The notes under the pieces: model-generated
What the model saw: only the letters and a program-made list of their open reading frames with translations
Database searches by the model: none
Told to the model about the DNA's origin: nothing
In this document: positions 1-6,211 of the stretch, one piece after another
How the letters are laid out: the number at the start of each line of letters is the position of its first letter
Numbering within the stretch: the first letter of the stretch is position 1
Translations under genes and position numbers: made by a program
Assembly (NCBI GenBank): GCA_017411945.1
Contig: JAFQPD010000059.1
Location: 1-14,795, forward strand
Length of the DNA: 14,795 bases
Origin: Mailhella sp.
GTDB lineage: Bacteria; Desulfobacterota; Desulfovibrionia; Desulfovibrionales; Desulfovibrionaceae
Direction: 5' to 3'

Positions 1-1284
1 GCCGAATCCGGCGACAAGGTGTACACCGTCCGCTGCGGCGGCGCTCGTACCATCACCACCGTGCACATCCGTGAAATCTGCGAAATCGCCGACAAGTACT
101 GCGGCGGCTGCGTGCGTTTCACCACTCGTAACAACGTCGAATTCATGGTGACCGACGAAGAAACCCTCGCTGCCCTCAAGGCCGACCTTGCTTCCCGCAA
201 GTTCGCCGGCGGTTCCTTCAAGTTCCCCATCGGCGGCACCGGTGCCGGCGTGACCAACATCGTGCACACCCAGGGCTGGATGCACTGCCACACCCCCGCT
301 ACCGACGCCTCCGGCCCGGTTAAGGCTCTGATGGACACCGTCTTCGAAGACTTCCAGAACCATCGCCTGCCCGCCCCCGTGCGCATCTCCCTGGCCTGCT
401 GCCTCAACATGTGCGGCGCCGTGCACGTTTCCGACATCGGTATCGTCGGTATCCACCGCAAGCCTCCGATGATCGACGTGGAATGGGTTGACCAGCTCTG
501 CGAAATCCCCCTTGCTGTCGCCGCCTGCCCCGTGGCCGCCGTGCGTCCCACCAAGGAAGAATTCGAAGGCAAGAAGGTCAACTCCGTGGCCATCAAGGGC
601 GAACGCTGCATGTACTGCGGTAACTGCTACACCATGTGCCCCGCTCTCCCCATCTCCGATGGCGAAGGCGACGGCTGCCTCATCATGGTCGGCGGCAAGA
701 TCTCCAACCGTATCAGCCGTCCCAAGTTCTCCAAGGTCGTCGTTTCCTACATCGAAAACGAAACTCCTCGCTGGCCTACCCTCTGCGCTACCGTGAAGCA
801 CATCCTTGACGTGTACGCTGCCAACGCCAACAAGTACGAACGCCTTGGCGACTGGGCCGAACGCATCGGCTGGGAAAAGTTCTTCGAAGTGTGCGACCTC
901 GAGTTCACTCCTCAGCTCATCGACGACTTCCGCGACCACGCTTACTACAGCTGGCGCCAGTCCACCCAGTTCAAGTTCTCCGAAATGGCTGCCGACGCCT
1001 ACAAGGGCGCTGAAGCTCACGGCGAAGCTGGCACCGCTGGCGTGACCGACGAAGACACCGCTCTCGTCTACAACTGGCTCGTTGAAAAGACCAGCAAGCC
1101 CGGCGCCAAGACCAAGTACTACTTCAACCAGTTCCTCGAACTGTTCCCCGGCGCCAGCCCCCGCAAGGTTAAGGCTGTGCTGACCGCCCTCGTGAACGAA
1201 GAAAAGGTGGCTTACTGGTCCTCCGGCTCCACCACCATGTACGGCCTCAAGGGCATGGGCAAGAAGGAAGAAGCTGACGACTAA
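1..1284 (+). CDS. dsrB: Dissimilatory sulfite reductase beta subunit fused to DsrD (DsrBD), 5'-truncated by window edge
   Basis: The reading frame is open from base 1, so the true start lies upstream; 427 residues are visible. DsrB reduces sulfite to sulfide in the cytoplasm together with DsrA, using coupled siroheme and [4Fe-4S] centres. Cysteines matching the siroheme-cluster ligands are visible at C96 (in GWMHCHTPATD) and C133, C134, C138 (in LACCLNMCG). A ferredoxin-type set follows at C203, C206, C209, C213, with C176 before it. The DsrB part ends near base 978 (RQSTQFKF). A linker of about 25 residues, rich in Ala and Gly, leads into a complete DsrD-like winged-helix domain from about base 1050 (KTKYYFNQF, then ALVNEEKVAYWSSGSTTMYGLKG). 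DsrD is an allosteric activator of DsrAB and is normally a separate protein of about 78 residues. Glu is written almost only GAA and Lys only AAG, the codon bias of a highly expressed gene. dsrA is expected just upstream. Confidence 0.97.
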   Translation, partial: AESGDKVYTVRCGGARTITTVHIREICEIADKYCGGCVRFTTRNNVEFMVTDEETLAALKADLASRKFAGGSFKFPIGGTGAGVTNIVHTQGWMHCHTPATDASGPVKALMDTVFEDFQNHRLPAPVRISLACCLNMCGAVHVSDIGIVGIHRKPPMIDVEWVDQLCEIPLAVAACPVAAVRPTKEEFEGKKVNSVAIKGERCMYCGNCYTMCPALPISDGEGDGCLIMVGGKISNRISRPKFSKVVVSYIENETPRWPTLCATVKHILDVYAANANKYERLGDWAERIGWEKFFEVCDLEFTPQLIDDFRDHAYYSWRQSTQFKFSEMAADAYKGAEAHGEAGTAGVTDEDTALVYNWLVEKTSKPGAKTKYYFNQFLELFPGASPRKVKAVLTALVNEEKVAYWSSGSTTMYGLKGMGKKEEADD

Positions 1285-1297
1285 GTCAGACTTCCTG

Positions 1298-1367
1298 CCG
1301 CTGAAAAGCGGAGCCTGCGATAACACAGCCTAGGCTGTAAGTTCGCAGACTTTCCAGATATCTGGAA
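1298..1367 (+). promoter_or_regulatory. Structured 3' untranslated region of dsrBD: three inverted repeats before the terminator
   Basis: Three consecutive potential RNA hairpins lie between the dsrBD stop and the terminator. The first is CCGCT-GAAA-AGCGG at 1298-1311, a 5-bp stem with a GNRA-type tetraloop. The second has outer arms CTGCGA (1315-1320) and TCGCAG (1343-1348) that enclose the palindrome ACAGCCTAGGCTGT (1325-1338). The third is the perfect 16-base palindrome TTCCAGATATCTGGAA at 1352-1367. Such stems could protect the 3' end of an abundant mRNA from exonucleases or bind a protein. The symmetry is seen directly; the function is inference. Confidence 0.55.
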
Positions 1368-1373
1368 TGCTAT

Positions 1374-1406
1374 GGGGGAAGCTCCTTTGGGAGCTTCCCC
1401 CTTTTT
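1374..1406 (+). terminator. Strong rho-independent terminator after dsrBD
   Basis: A perfect 12-bp stem, GGGGGAAGCTCC (1374-1385) with GGAGCTTCCCCC (1390-1401), closes a TTTG loop and is followed directly by five T residues (1402-1406). It should end most dsr transcripts. Only 39 bases separate the T-run from the next start codon, so dsrN may depend partly on read-through. Confidence 0.93.
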
Positions 1407-1445
1407 CCTTATCCTGAACCCGAAATCCAACTCAGCCATATTTCC

Positions 1446-2825
1446 ATGGAACAGGCACGACTCGTCATTTCCGGTCTTTCCGGCGGCAGCGGCAAGACTC
1501 TCGTCTCTCTGGGCCTCACCCGCCTCTTCACGCGCAGCGGCCTCGCCGCACAGCCCTGCAAGAAAGGTCCGGACTACATCGACTACGCATGGCTGGCACT
1601 TGCCGCCCGCCGCTCTGCCGCCTGCCTCGACCCTTATTTCCAGAACGACGAAGCCCTGCTCCGCCAGTTTGTTTCCGTATGCTCCCGCCGGCCTGCCGAT
1701 ATCGCCGTCATCGAAGGCAATCGCGGCCTTTTCGACGGGCGCGACGTTACGGGCACCTGTTCCACGGCCCATGTCGCCCGCCTGCTGAAAGCCCCCGTCG
1801 TGCTCACCATGAACTGTGCCAAAATGACGCGCACTGCCGCCGCCATCGTGGCGGGCATGGCCGCCTTCGAGCCCGGCGTGCGCATTGGCGGCGTAATGCT
1901 GAACAACGTGGCCAACCCGCGCCACGCCGCCATGCTCCGTCAGGCCATAGAGCAGTACACTGACATCCCCGTGCTTGGCGTACTCCCGCGCCTGCGAAAC
2001 AACCCCCTCCCCGAACGCCACATGGGCCTTGCGCTGAACCGTGCCGATGAGTCGACCCATGAACTTCTCGACCAGCTCGCCGACATACTTGAGGAAAACG
2101 CCGACATCGGCGCCCTGCTCTCGCTTGCGCGCACTGTGCCTTCCCTGCCCGATCCAGCACCTTCCACAGCCCCCCACGCTCCCACGGCCCGTCCGCGCAT
2201 CGGCTTCGTTCTCGACGATGCCCTCTGGTTCTACTATCAGGAAAACCTCGATGCCCTGACGGACGCAGGCGCGGAGCTCGTCCCCCTGAGCATACTCGAC
2301 CCAACGCCGTGGCCTCAGCTCGACGGGCTCTATCTCGGCGGCGGATATCCCGAGCTTTTTGCCAGCGACATCTCGAGCTCTCCCCATCTCGGGGAAATAC
2401 GCGCCCTCTCTTACGCCGGGCGTCCCATCTATGCGGAATGCGGCGGCTTCATGGTACTGAGCGAGGCTCTCCTGCTCGACAGCGGCCCCCGTTCCATGGC
2501 CGGGCTCTACCCTGCCCGCCCCCGCTTCTATCCCCGCCCCCAGGGGCTGGGCTATGTCACTGCCAGCACCATCGGCGAAAATCCTTTCCACCCTCTCGGC
2601 TCTGAATGGACAGGTCACGAATTCCACTATTCCCGCTGTGAATGGCCGGGCAACGCATTCCCCGCAGCCTGCCTCATCCTCAAGCCGGGAGTCGGCATGT
2701 ATGAGAAGGATGGCCTGCAGTACGACGGCCTGCTCACCCGCCGGACTTTCGCCTGCTGGACCCACCTCTTTGCCCCTGCCGTTCCTCACTGGGCGGAAAA
2801 CTTCGTGAAGGCCGCACGGAGCTGA
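1446..2825 (+). CDS. dsrN: CobB/CbiA-family glutamine amidotransferase, probable siroheme amidase DsrN
   Basis: 459 residues, the usual length for the cobyrinate a,c-diamide synthase family. The N-terminal half is a dethiobiotin-synthetase-like ATP-binding domain with a P-loop, SGLSGGSGKT, at residues 9-18, and conserved KKGPDYID and EGNRGLFDG. The C-terminal half (from about 250) is a class I glutamine amidotransferase domain with GGGYPE, nucleophile Cys332 in YAECGGFM, the family motif GHEFHYS at 390-396, and a candidate catalytic His440. Family enzymes use ATP and glutamine to amidate carboxylates of tetrapyrroles. Directly after dsrAB/dsrD in sulfite reducers this homologue is known as DsrN, proposed to convert siroheme to siroheme amide for DsrAB. 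No other cobalamin gene is present here, which favours DsrN over a B12 role, though true CobB/CbiA activity cannot be excluded from sequence. The ATG at 1446 is the only possible start before the P-loop and has no clear Shine-Dalgarno sequence. Confidence 0.88.
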   Translation: MEQARLVISGLSGGSGKTLVSLGLTRLFTRSGLAAQPCKKGPDYIDYAWLALAARRSAACLDPYFQNDEALLRQFVSVCSRRPADIAVIEGNRGLFDGRDVTGTCSTAHVARLLKAPVVLTMNCAKMTRTAAAIVAGMAAFEPGVRIGGVMLNNVANPRHAAMLRQAIEQYTDIPVLGVLPRLRNNPLPERHMGLALNRADESTHELLDQLADILEENADIGALLSLARTVPSLPDPAPSTAPHAPTARPRIGFVLDDALWFYYQENLDALTDAGAELVPLSILDPTPWPQLDGLYLGGGYPELFASDISSSPHLGEIRALSYAGRPIYAECGGFMVLSEALLLDSGPRSMAGLYPARPRFYPRPQGLGYVTASTIGENPFHPLGSEWTGHEFHYSRCEWPGNAFPAACLILKPGVGMYEKDGLQYDGLLTRRTFACWTHLFAPAVPHWAENFVKAARS

Positions 2826-2849
2826 CGCCCCCCCCACTTCTTCCACCGC

Positions 2850-2894
2850 AAAAGGGCCCATGTACTGAACCGGATTCAGCGCATGGGCCCTTTT
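2850..2894. terminator. Bidirectional terminator between convergent dsrN and lipoprotein gene
   Basis: A perfect 13-bp inverted repeat, AAAAGGGCCCATG (2850-2862) with CATGGGCCCTTTT (2882-2894). A small inner stem, CTGAA/TTCAG, occupies the loop. Either strand gives a GC-rich stem followed by four U residues, which suits the convergent genes on each side. Confidence 0.9.
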
Positions 2895-2911
2895 ATGGGA
2901 TATTGAAAGTT

Positions 2912-3610
2912 CTAGTTGCTCAGGGAAGAACTTTTCAACGTGGACTTATCAAAGCCATGTTCTTTTTTCGTGGGGGCCAGGGTCACATCAGCTTCGCCCT
3001 GCTCGATCTCGACCATCGAAGGGGCCAGATAGTTCGACAGGCTGTTGTCGCGCACGATGACAGCCCGACCATAGAGATGACGGCGTTCCATGAGCACATA
3101 AGGATGGAGCACGGCGGCTTCCGTATCCGTGATGAGCAGGAAGTACTCATGCGGCTCTTCAGGAGCGGAATTCTTCACCGTGCGGCAGGTCACGAGCCAG
3201 TCGTCCTTCCCGTTGCCGCTCCAGTCTGCCACCGCCGTGAGCTGGAGGCGCACCGTATGCGCCTGCATGCGGAGCGTTGCACTCACCGGCCCGACCGTCA
3301 CCTTGTCATGCGGCATCAGCATGTCGCGGAACGATCTTGCCCCCTCTTCATTCAGTTCGGCTCTGCAGAACTCAGGAGAAAGGCTGTCCAGCAGCCTGAT
3401 TCCTGCGTCCTCAGGCCCCATGCTCATAAGCGGCTCATACCAGTTGCCCTTCTTGTCCACCAGGTGCCTCTCCTGCATGGCTGGCTTCATGGCGAGATAC
3501 ATGGCCGCAAAGGCCGCATCGTCTTTGGCATCGACCATGCGCATATCCCGAGAAGCGCATGCCGTAAGCAGCACGGTGAAAAGGACCATCAGCAGATGCA
3601 GTTTCTTCAT
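2912..3610 (-). CDS. Predicted outer-membrane lipoprotein of unknown function
   Basis: 232 residues from the ATG at 3610. A longer frame starting at 3637 exists, but the signal peptide begins at MKKLHLL, so the inner start is chosen. The signal sequence has a Lys-Lys N-terminus, a hydrophobic core, and a lipobox LTAC with acylated Cys18. Ala and Ser follow the Cys rather than Asp, which favours outer-membrane sorting. The mature part has a segment at residues 129-137 (DWSGNGKDD) that resembles the calcium-binding loop of FG-GAP or dockerin-like repeats, then WLVTCR. The tail is polar and Ser/Lys-rich. Its start overlaps the nth stop codon as ATGA, so translation is probably coupled and both genes share a transcript. 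It may belong to one of the DUF lipoprotein families of Desulfovibrionaceae (DUF4851 comes to mind, unverified). No function can be assigned. Confidence 0.85.
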   Translation of the reverse strand: MKKLHLLMVLFTVLLTACASRDMRMVDAKDDAAFAAMYLAMKPAMQERHLVDKKGNWYEPLMSMGPEDAGIRLLDSLSPEFCRAELNEEGARSFRDMLMPHDKVTVGPVSATLRMQAHTVRLQLTAVADWSGNGKDDWLVTCRTVKNSAPEEPHEYFLLITDTEAAVLHPYVLMERRHLYGRAVIVRDNSLSNYLAPSMVEIEQGEADVTLAPTKKEHGFDKSTLKSSSLSN

Positions 3611-4257
3611 TTCTTCGTCACTCCGCAGCGGGGGCAAAGTTCTGCCAGCTCACAGGACTCGCAGGCCGGCTTGCGGGCATCGCACACATCGCGGCCGAAC
3701 CAGACCAGCCTGTGATTCACGTCGCCCCATTCGCTCCGGGGGAATATCTTCATCAGGTCCTGCTCTATCTTCACCGGATCGGTATTCTTCGTGAGTCCCA
3801 GCCGGAAGGAGATGCGCTTCACATGGGTATCGACAGCCAGCCCCTGATTGATGCCGAACGCTCCCCACAGTACCACATTGGCCGTTTTGCGGGCCACTCC
3901 GGGAATGGTTATGAGCTCTTCCAGCGTCTGGGGAACTTCGCCTCCGAAGACTTCGGCCACCCGGCGGGCCGCGCCGAGGATGTTCTTGGCCTTATTATGG
4001 TAGAAACCAGTCGGGCGGATGACGCTTTCCAGTTCTTCAAGAGGAGCGTGCATCATTTCCGCAGGTCCGGGCCAGCGGCGGAACAGCTCGGGCGTTATGG
4101 TGTTCACACGGGCATCGGTGCACTGGGCGGCAAGGATGGTCGCTATCATGAGCTCCCACGGATTCTCATGCGTGAGCATGGTCTCCGGCACAGGATAGCG
4201 TTCTTTCAGAAGCTCCAATATGGCTGCGGCGCGCTTCGCCTTCTCAGTCTTTCTCAT
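3607..4257 (-). CDS. nth: Endonuclease III (DNA glycosylase/AP lyase)
   Basis: 216 residues, matching the usual length. The enzyme removes oxidised pyrimidines from DNA and cleaves the abasic site in base excision repair. Visible features are the helix-hairpin-helix with catalytic lysine (IPGVARKTANVV, Lys114), the catalytic aspartate in AVDTHVKRI (Asp133), and the C-terminal [4Fe-4S] motif C192-X6-C199-X2-C202-X5-C208. The ILAAQCTDARVN segment is also typical. The ATG at 4257 is used; it is divergent from the PfkB kinase across 214 bases, which must hold promoters for both. The downstream lipoprotein gene overlaps its stop by four bases. Nothing is missing from the active site. Confidence 0.97.
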   Translation of the reverse strand: MRKTEKAKRAAAILELLKERYPVPETMLTHENPWELMIATILAAQCTDARVNTITPELFRRWPGPAEMMHAPLEELESVIRPTGFYHNKAKNILGAARRVAEVFGGEVPQTLEELITIPGVARKTANVVLWGAFGINQGLAVDTHVKRISFRLGLTKNTDPVKIEQDLMKIFPRSEWGDVNHRLVWFGRDVCDARKPACESCELAELCPRCGVTKK

Positions 4258-4327
4258 TCATGCCTCTCTTCGTCTTTCCAGTCACGGCTCGAACCGCGCG
4301 GGATGACAGGCTTTACCTTCCGGGCTA

Positions 4328-4356
4328 TTTTTACTCCATTATTTCCGCTCCGGCAA
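4328..4356 (-). promoter_or_regulatory. Candidate sigma-70-type promoter for nth
   Basis: On the minus strand TTGCCG (4351-4356) lies 17 bases before TAAAAA (4328-4333). Each hexamer matches the consensus at 4 of 6 positions. It would give a leader of roughly 65 bases before the nth start. This is pattern matching only. Confidence 0.3.
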
Positions 4357-4471
4357 GAAAAGGCCTTCCCTGCCCCGGATACGCTTGCCAAGGCCCTCCC
4401 CTGTCGTTACAAAAGAAGGAGCGTGCCTCACGCCGCTGTTTCCCGGCATACATCCCCCATACGGAGCCCCT

Positions 4472-5416
4472 ATGATCCATCTTTCCGGTTCTCTCGCCTT
4501 CGACCGCATCATGACCTTCCCTGGTCACTTCGAAGACCATATCCTTCCTGAAAAGCTGCACTTCCTGAACGTCTGCTTCCCTATCGACCGCGTCGAGGTC
4601 AAACGCGGCGGCACGGCCGGCAACATCGCCTACACCCTCGCCCTGCTGAACGAGCCTTCCGTCATCTATACTTCGGTGGGCAAGGATTTTGCGGAATACG
4701 GCCAGGAACTCACTGCCCTCGGCATCAGCCTCGAAGGCGTGAACACTGTGGACGACGACTTCACCGCCTGCGCCTACATCACCAGCGACCAGGCCGGCAA
4801 CCAGATCACCGGCTTCTCTCCCGCCGCCATGAAAGTCCCTGCCTTCCCCGGCAAGACCCCTGCCGTCAAGGAAGGCGACTGGGCCCTCATCGGCCCCGGC
4901 AACATGGACGACATGGTGAACCTCGCCGCCTTCTATCGTGAGAACGGCGTGAAGTACATCTTCGACCCCGGCCAGCAGATCACCAGCATGACCGGCGAAC
5001 AGCTCGTGGCCGGCTTCACCGGTGCGACCGTGCTCATCGGCAACGACTACGAGATCGAGCTCATCGGCAAGATGACCGGCCTCGACCGCGAAGCCCTGCT
5101 CGACCGAGTGGAATACCTCATCGTGACTTACGGCTCCAAGGGTTCCCGCATCCTGCAGAAGGGAGCCAAGCCCTACGACGTGCCTGCTGTCGCCCCTGAA
5201 GCCGTTTCCGACCCCACCGGCGCTGGCGACTCCTACCGCTCCGGCCTGCTCAAGGGCCTGCATGCCGGCATGGGCATAGCCTTCGCCGCCCGCCTCGGCG
5301 CCGTCTCCTCCAGCTACTGCGTAGAACAGTACGGCACCCAGCTCCACAAGTTCGACACCGAGACCTTCCGCGCCCGCTACGAAGCCGCCTTCGGCCCCAT
5401 GCCTGTGCTGAAGTAA
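4472..5416 (+). CDS. PfkB-family carbohydrate/nucleoside kinase
   Basis: 314 residues from the ATG at 4472, which has GGAG at 4463-4466, five bases upstream. The frame runs open further upstream, but the conserved N-terminus MIHLSGSLAFDRIM marks this start. PfkB/ribokinase kinases transfer phosphate from ATP to a sugar or nucleoside hydroxyl. The N-terminal substrate-side motif is KRGGTAGNIAYTLALL (residues 45-60). The C-terminal signature DPTGAGDSYRSGLLKG carries the catalytic base Asp253 and the anion hole GAGD. YGSKGSR precedes it, as in the family. The overall look is close to adenosine-kinase or ribokinase subgroups, but the substrate cannot be read from sequence. The gene stands alone between the divergent nth promoter region and its own terminator. 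A purine-salvage gene (adenine deaminase) lies nearby on the opposite strand, which is only a weak hint towards adenosine. Confidence 0.92.
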   Translation: MIHLSGSLAFDRIMTFPGHFEDHILPEKLHFLNVCFPIDRVEVKRGGTAGNIAYTLALLNEPSVIYTSVGKDFAEYGQELTALGISLEGVNTVDDDFTACAYITSDQAGNQITGFSPAAMKVPAFPGKTPAVKEGDWALIGPGNMDDMVNLAAFYRENGVKYIFDPGQQITSMTGEQLVAGFTGATVLIGNDYEIELIGKMTGLDREALLDRVEYLIVTYGSKGSRILQKGAKPYDVPAVAPEAVSDPTGAGDSYRSGLLKGLHAGMGIAFAARLGAVSSSYCVEQYGTQLHKFDTETFRARYEAAFGPMPVLK

Positions 5417-5426
5417 AAGATTTTGC

Positions 5427-5445
5427 GGGGGAGATAATCTCCCCC
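5427..5445 (+). repeat. Inverted repeat directly after the PfkB kinase gene
   Basis: A perfect 8-bp stem, GGGGGAGA (5427-5434) and TCTCCCCC (5438-5445), with a TAA loop, ten bases after the kinase stop. It lacks a T-run, so it is not a complete terminator alone. It precedes the true terminator and may stabilise the mRNA 3' end. Confidence 0.6.
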
Positions 5446-5459
5446 ACGCCCCCATAATC

Positions 5460-5509
5460 CTGAGGGCCGAAGCTCTGGACTCCGTCCAGCGCATCGGCCC
5501 TCAGTTTTT
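5460..5509 (+). terminator. Rho-independent terminator of the PfkB kinase gene
   Basis: An 11-bp outer stem, CTGAGGGCCGA (5460-5470) with TCGGCCCTCAG (5494-5504), is followed by TTTTT (5505-5509). An inner stem, CTGGAC (5475-5480) and GTCCAG (5484-5489), sits in the loop. The minus strand lacks a good U-run, so termination of the convergent DUF805 transcript here would be less efficient. Confidence 0.88.
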
Positions 5510-5525
5510 GTGGAATATGGTGATA

Positions 5526-6194
5526 TCAGTCTTTCAGCTTTGCGCCGCATTTCGTACAAAAGCGGCTGTCATCCGTCAGCTCACGCCCGCAGGAAGGGCA
5601 TTTCGGCGCAGAAGGCCACGCATGTCCGCAATGGCCGCAGAACCTGTCGCCCTCCGCGAACGGCTTGCCGCAGTTCGGGCAGGTGGCGGAGGCGGTCTCC
5701 TCTTCGAGAACGAAGTCTTCGACCTGCGCCGGGGCAGGCTTCACGGGCCGGCAAGGCTCATGGAAGGAGTCCGGCGCACCTCCGTAGGGATTAGGCTCGC
5801 CCGGAGCAGTACCCTTGCGGAGGCCGAAATACAGGCCAAAAGCGATGCCTCCGATAACGCACAGGGCGCAGAGCATGCCGCTCCCGTCCGCAGCGATGGA
5901 AAGAATGCCGGAAAAGACAAGAGCCAGCGGGAACAGCTGCCACCAGCCGGACCATCCTATGTCATGCAGGCGGCGGCTGGTCACACATATCTGAGGCAGG
6001 AAAAGAGCAAGCGAGGCAAGGCCCGCCACCACGGAAATCGCACCGCCTCCATCTGCAAGATGCTCCAGTACGCCTCCAACAACTGAGGCGAAAAGCAGGA
6101 ACCACCAGTACTCAGAACGCGAAGCTCTGCCTCTGGTGCTGCAGTACTTGATGGTCAGGCAGTTGCGCAGGGATTCGACAAAATTCATGGTCAT
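5526..6194 (-). CDS. DUF805 membrane protein with two C-terminal zinc ribbons
   Basis: 222 residues from the ATG at 6194, which has AAGGAGG (6202-6208) seven bases upstream; a second in-frame ATG at 6188 is less well placed. Residues 1-140 are a DUF805 inner-membrane domain with GRASRSEYWWF (22-32), RRLHDIGWSGWW (74-85), and the family-type GEPNPYG end (132-138). Four hydrophobic segments lie at about 31-47, 52-70, 85-101 and 106-124. A Pro/Glu-rich linker leads to two C4 zinc ribbons: C172/C175/C186/C189 and C199/C202/C213/C216. DUF805 has no firmly established biochemical function. The gene follows adenine deaminase by 17 bases and is probably co-transcribed with it. The ribbons would face the cytoplasm and could bind nucleic acid or a protein partner; that is inference. 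Confidence 0.9.
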   Translation of the reverse strand: MTMNFVESLRNCLTIKYCSTRGRASRSEYWWFLLFASVVGGVLEHLADGGGAISVVAGLASLALFLPQICVTSRRLHDIGWSGWWQLFPLALVFSGILSIAADGSGMLCALCVIGGIAFGLYFGLRKGTAPGEPNPYGGAPDSFHEPCRPVKPAPAQVEDFVLEEETASATCPNCGKPFAEGDRFCGHCGHAWPSAPKCPSCGRELTDDSRFCTKCGAKLKD

Positions 6195-6211
6195 GCCCTT
6201 CCCTCCTTCGG

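Noticed and set aside
979..1050. DsrB-DsrD fusion as a sequencing frameshift artefact
   Set aside because: The linker keeps the same codon bias as both flanks, has no homopolymer, and the fusion is known from Bilophila.
1285..1445. Cobalamin riboswitch before the CobB/CbiA-like gene
   Set aside because: The region is too short, is filled by the terminator and hairpins, and shows no B12-box-like conserved core.
1281..2861. Open frame of 526 codons on the minus strand
   Set aside because: It is antisense to the dsrN-like gene, crosses the dsrBD terminator hairpins, and has no protein motif.
4331..5494. Open frame of 387 codons on the minus strand
   Set aside because: It is antisense to the PfkB kinase, whose DPTGAGD signature and ribosome binding site are clear.
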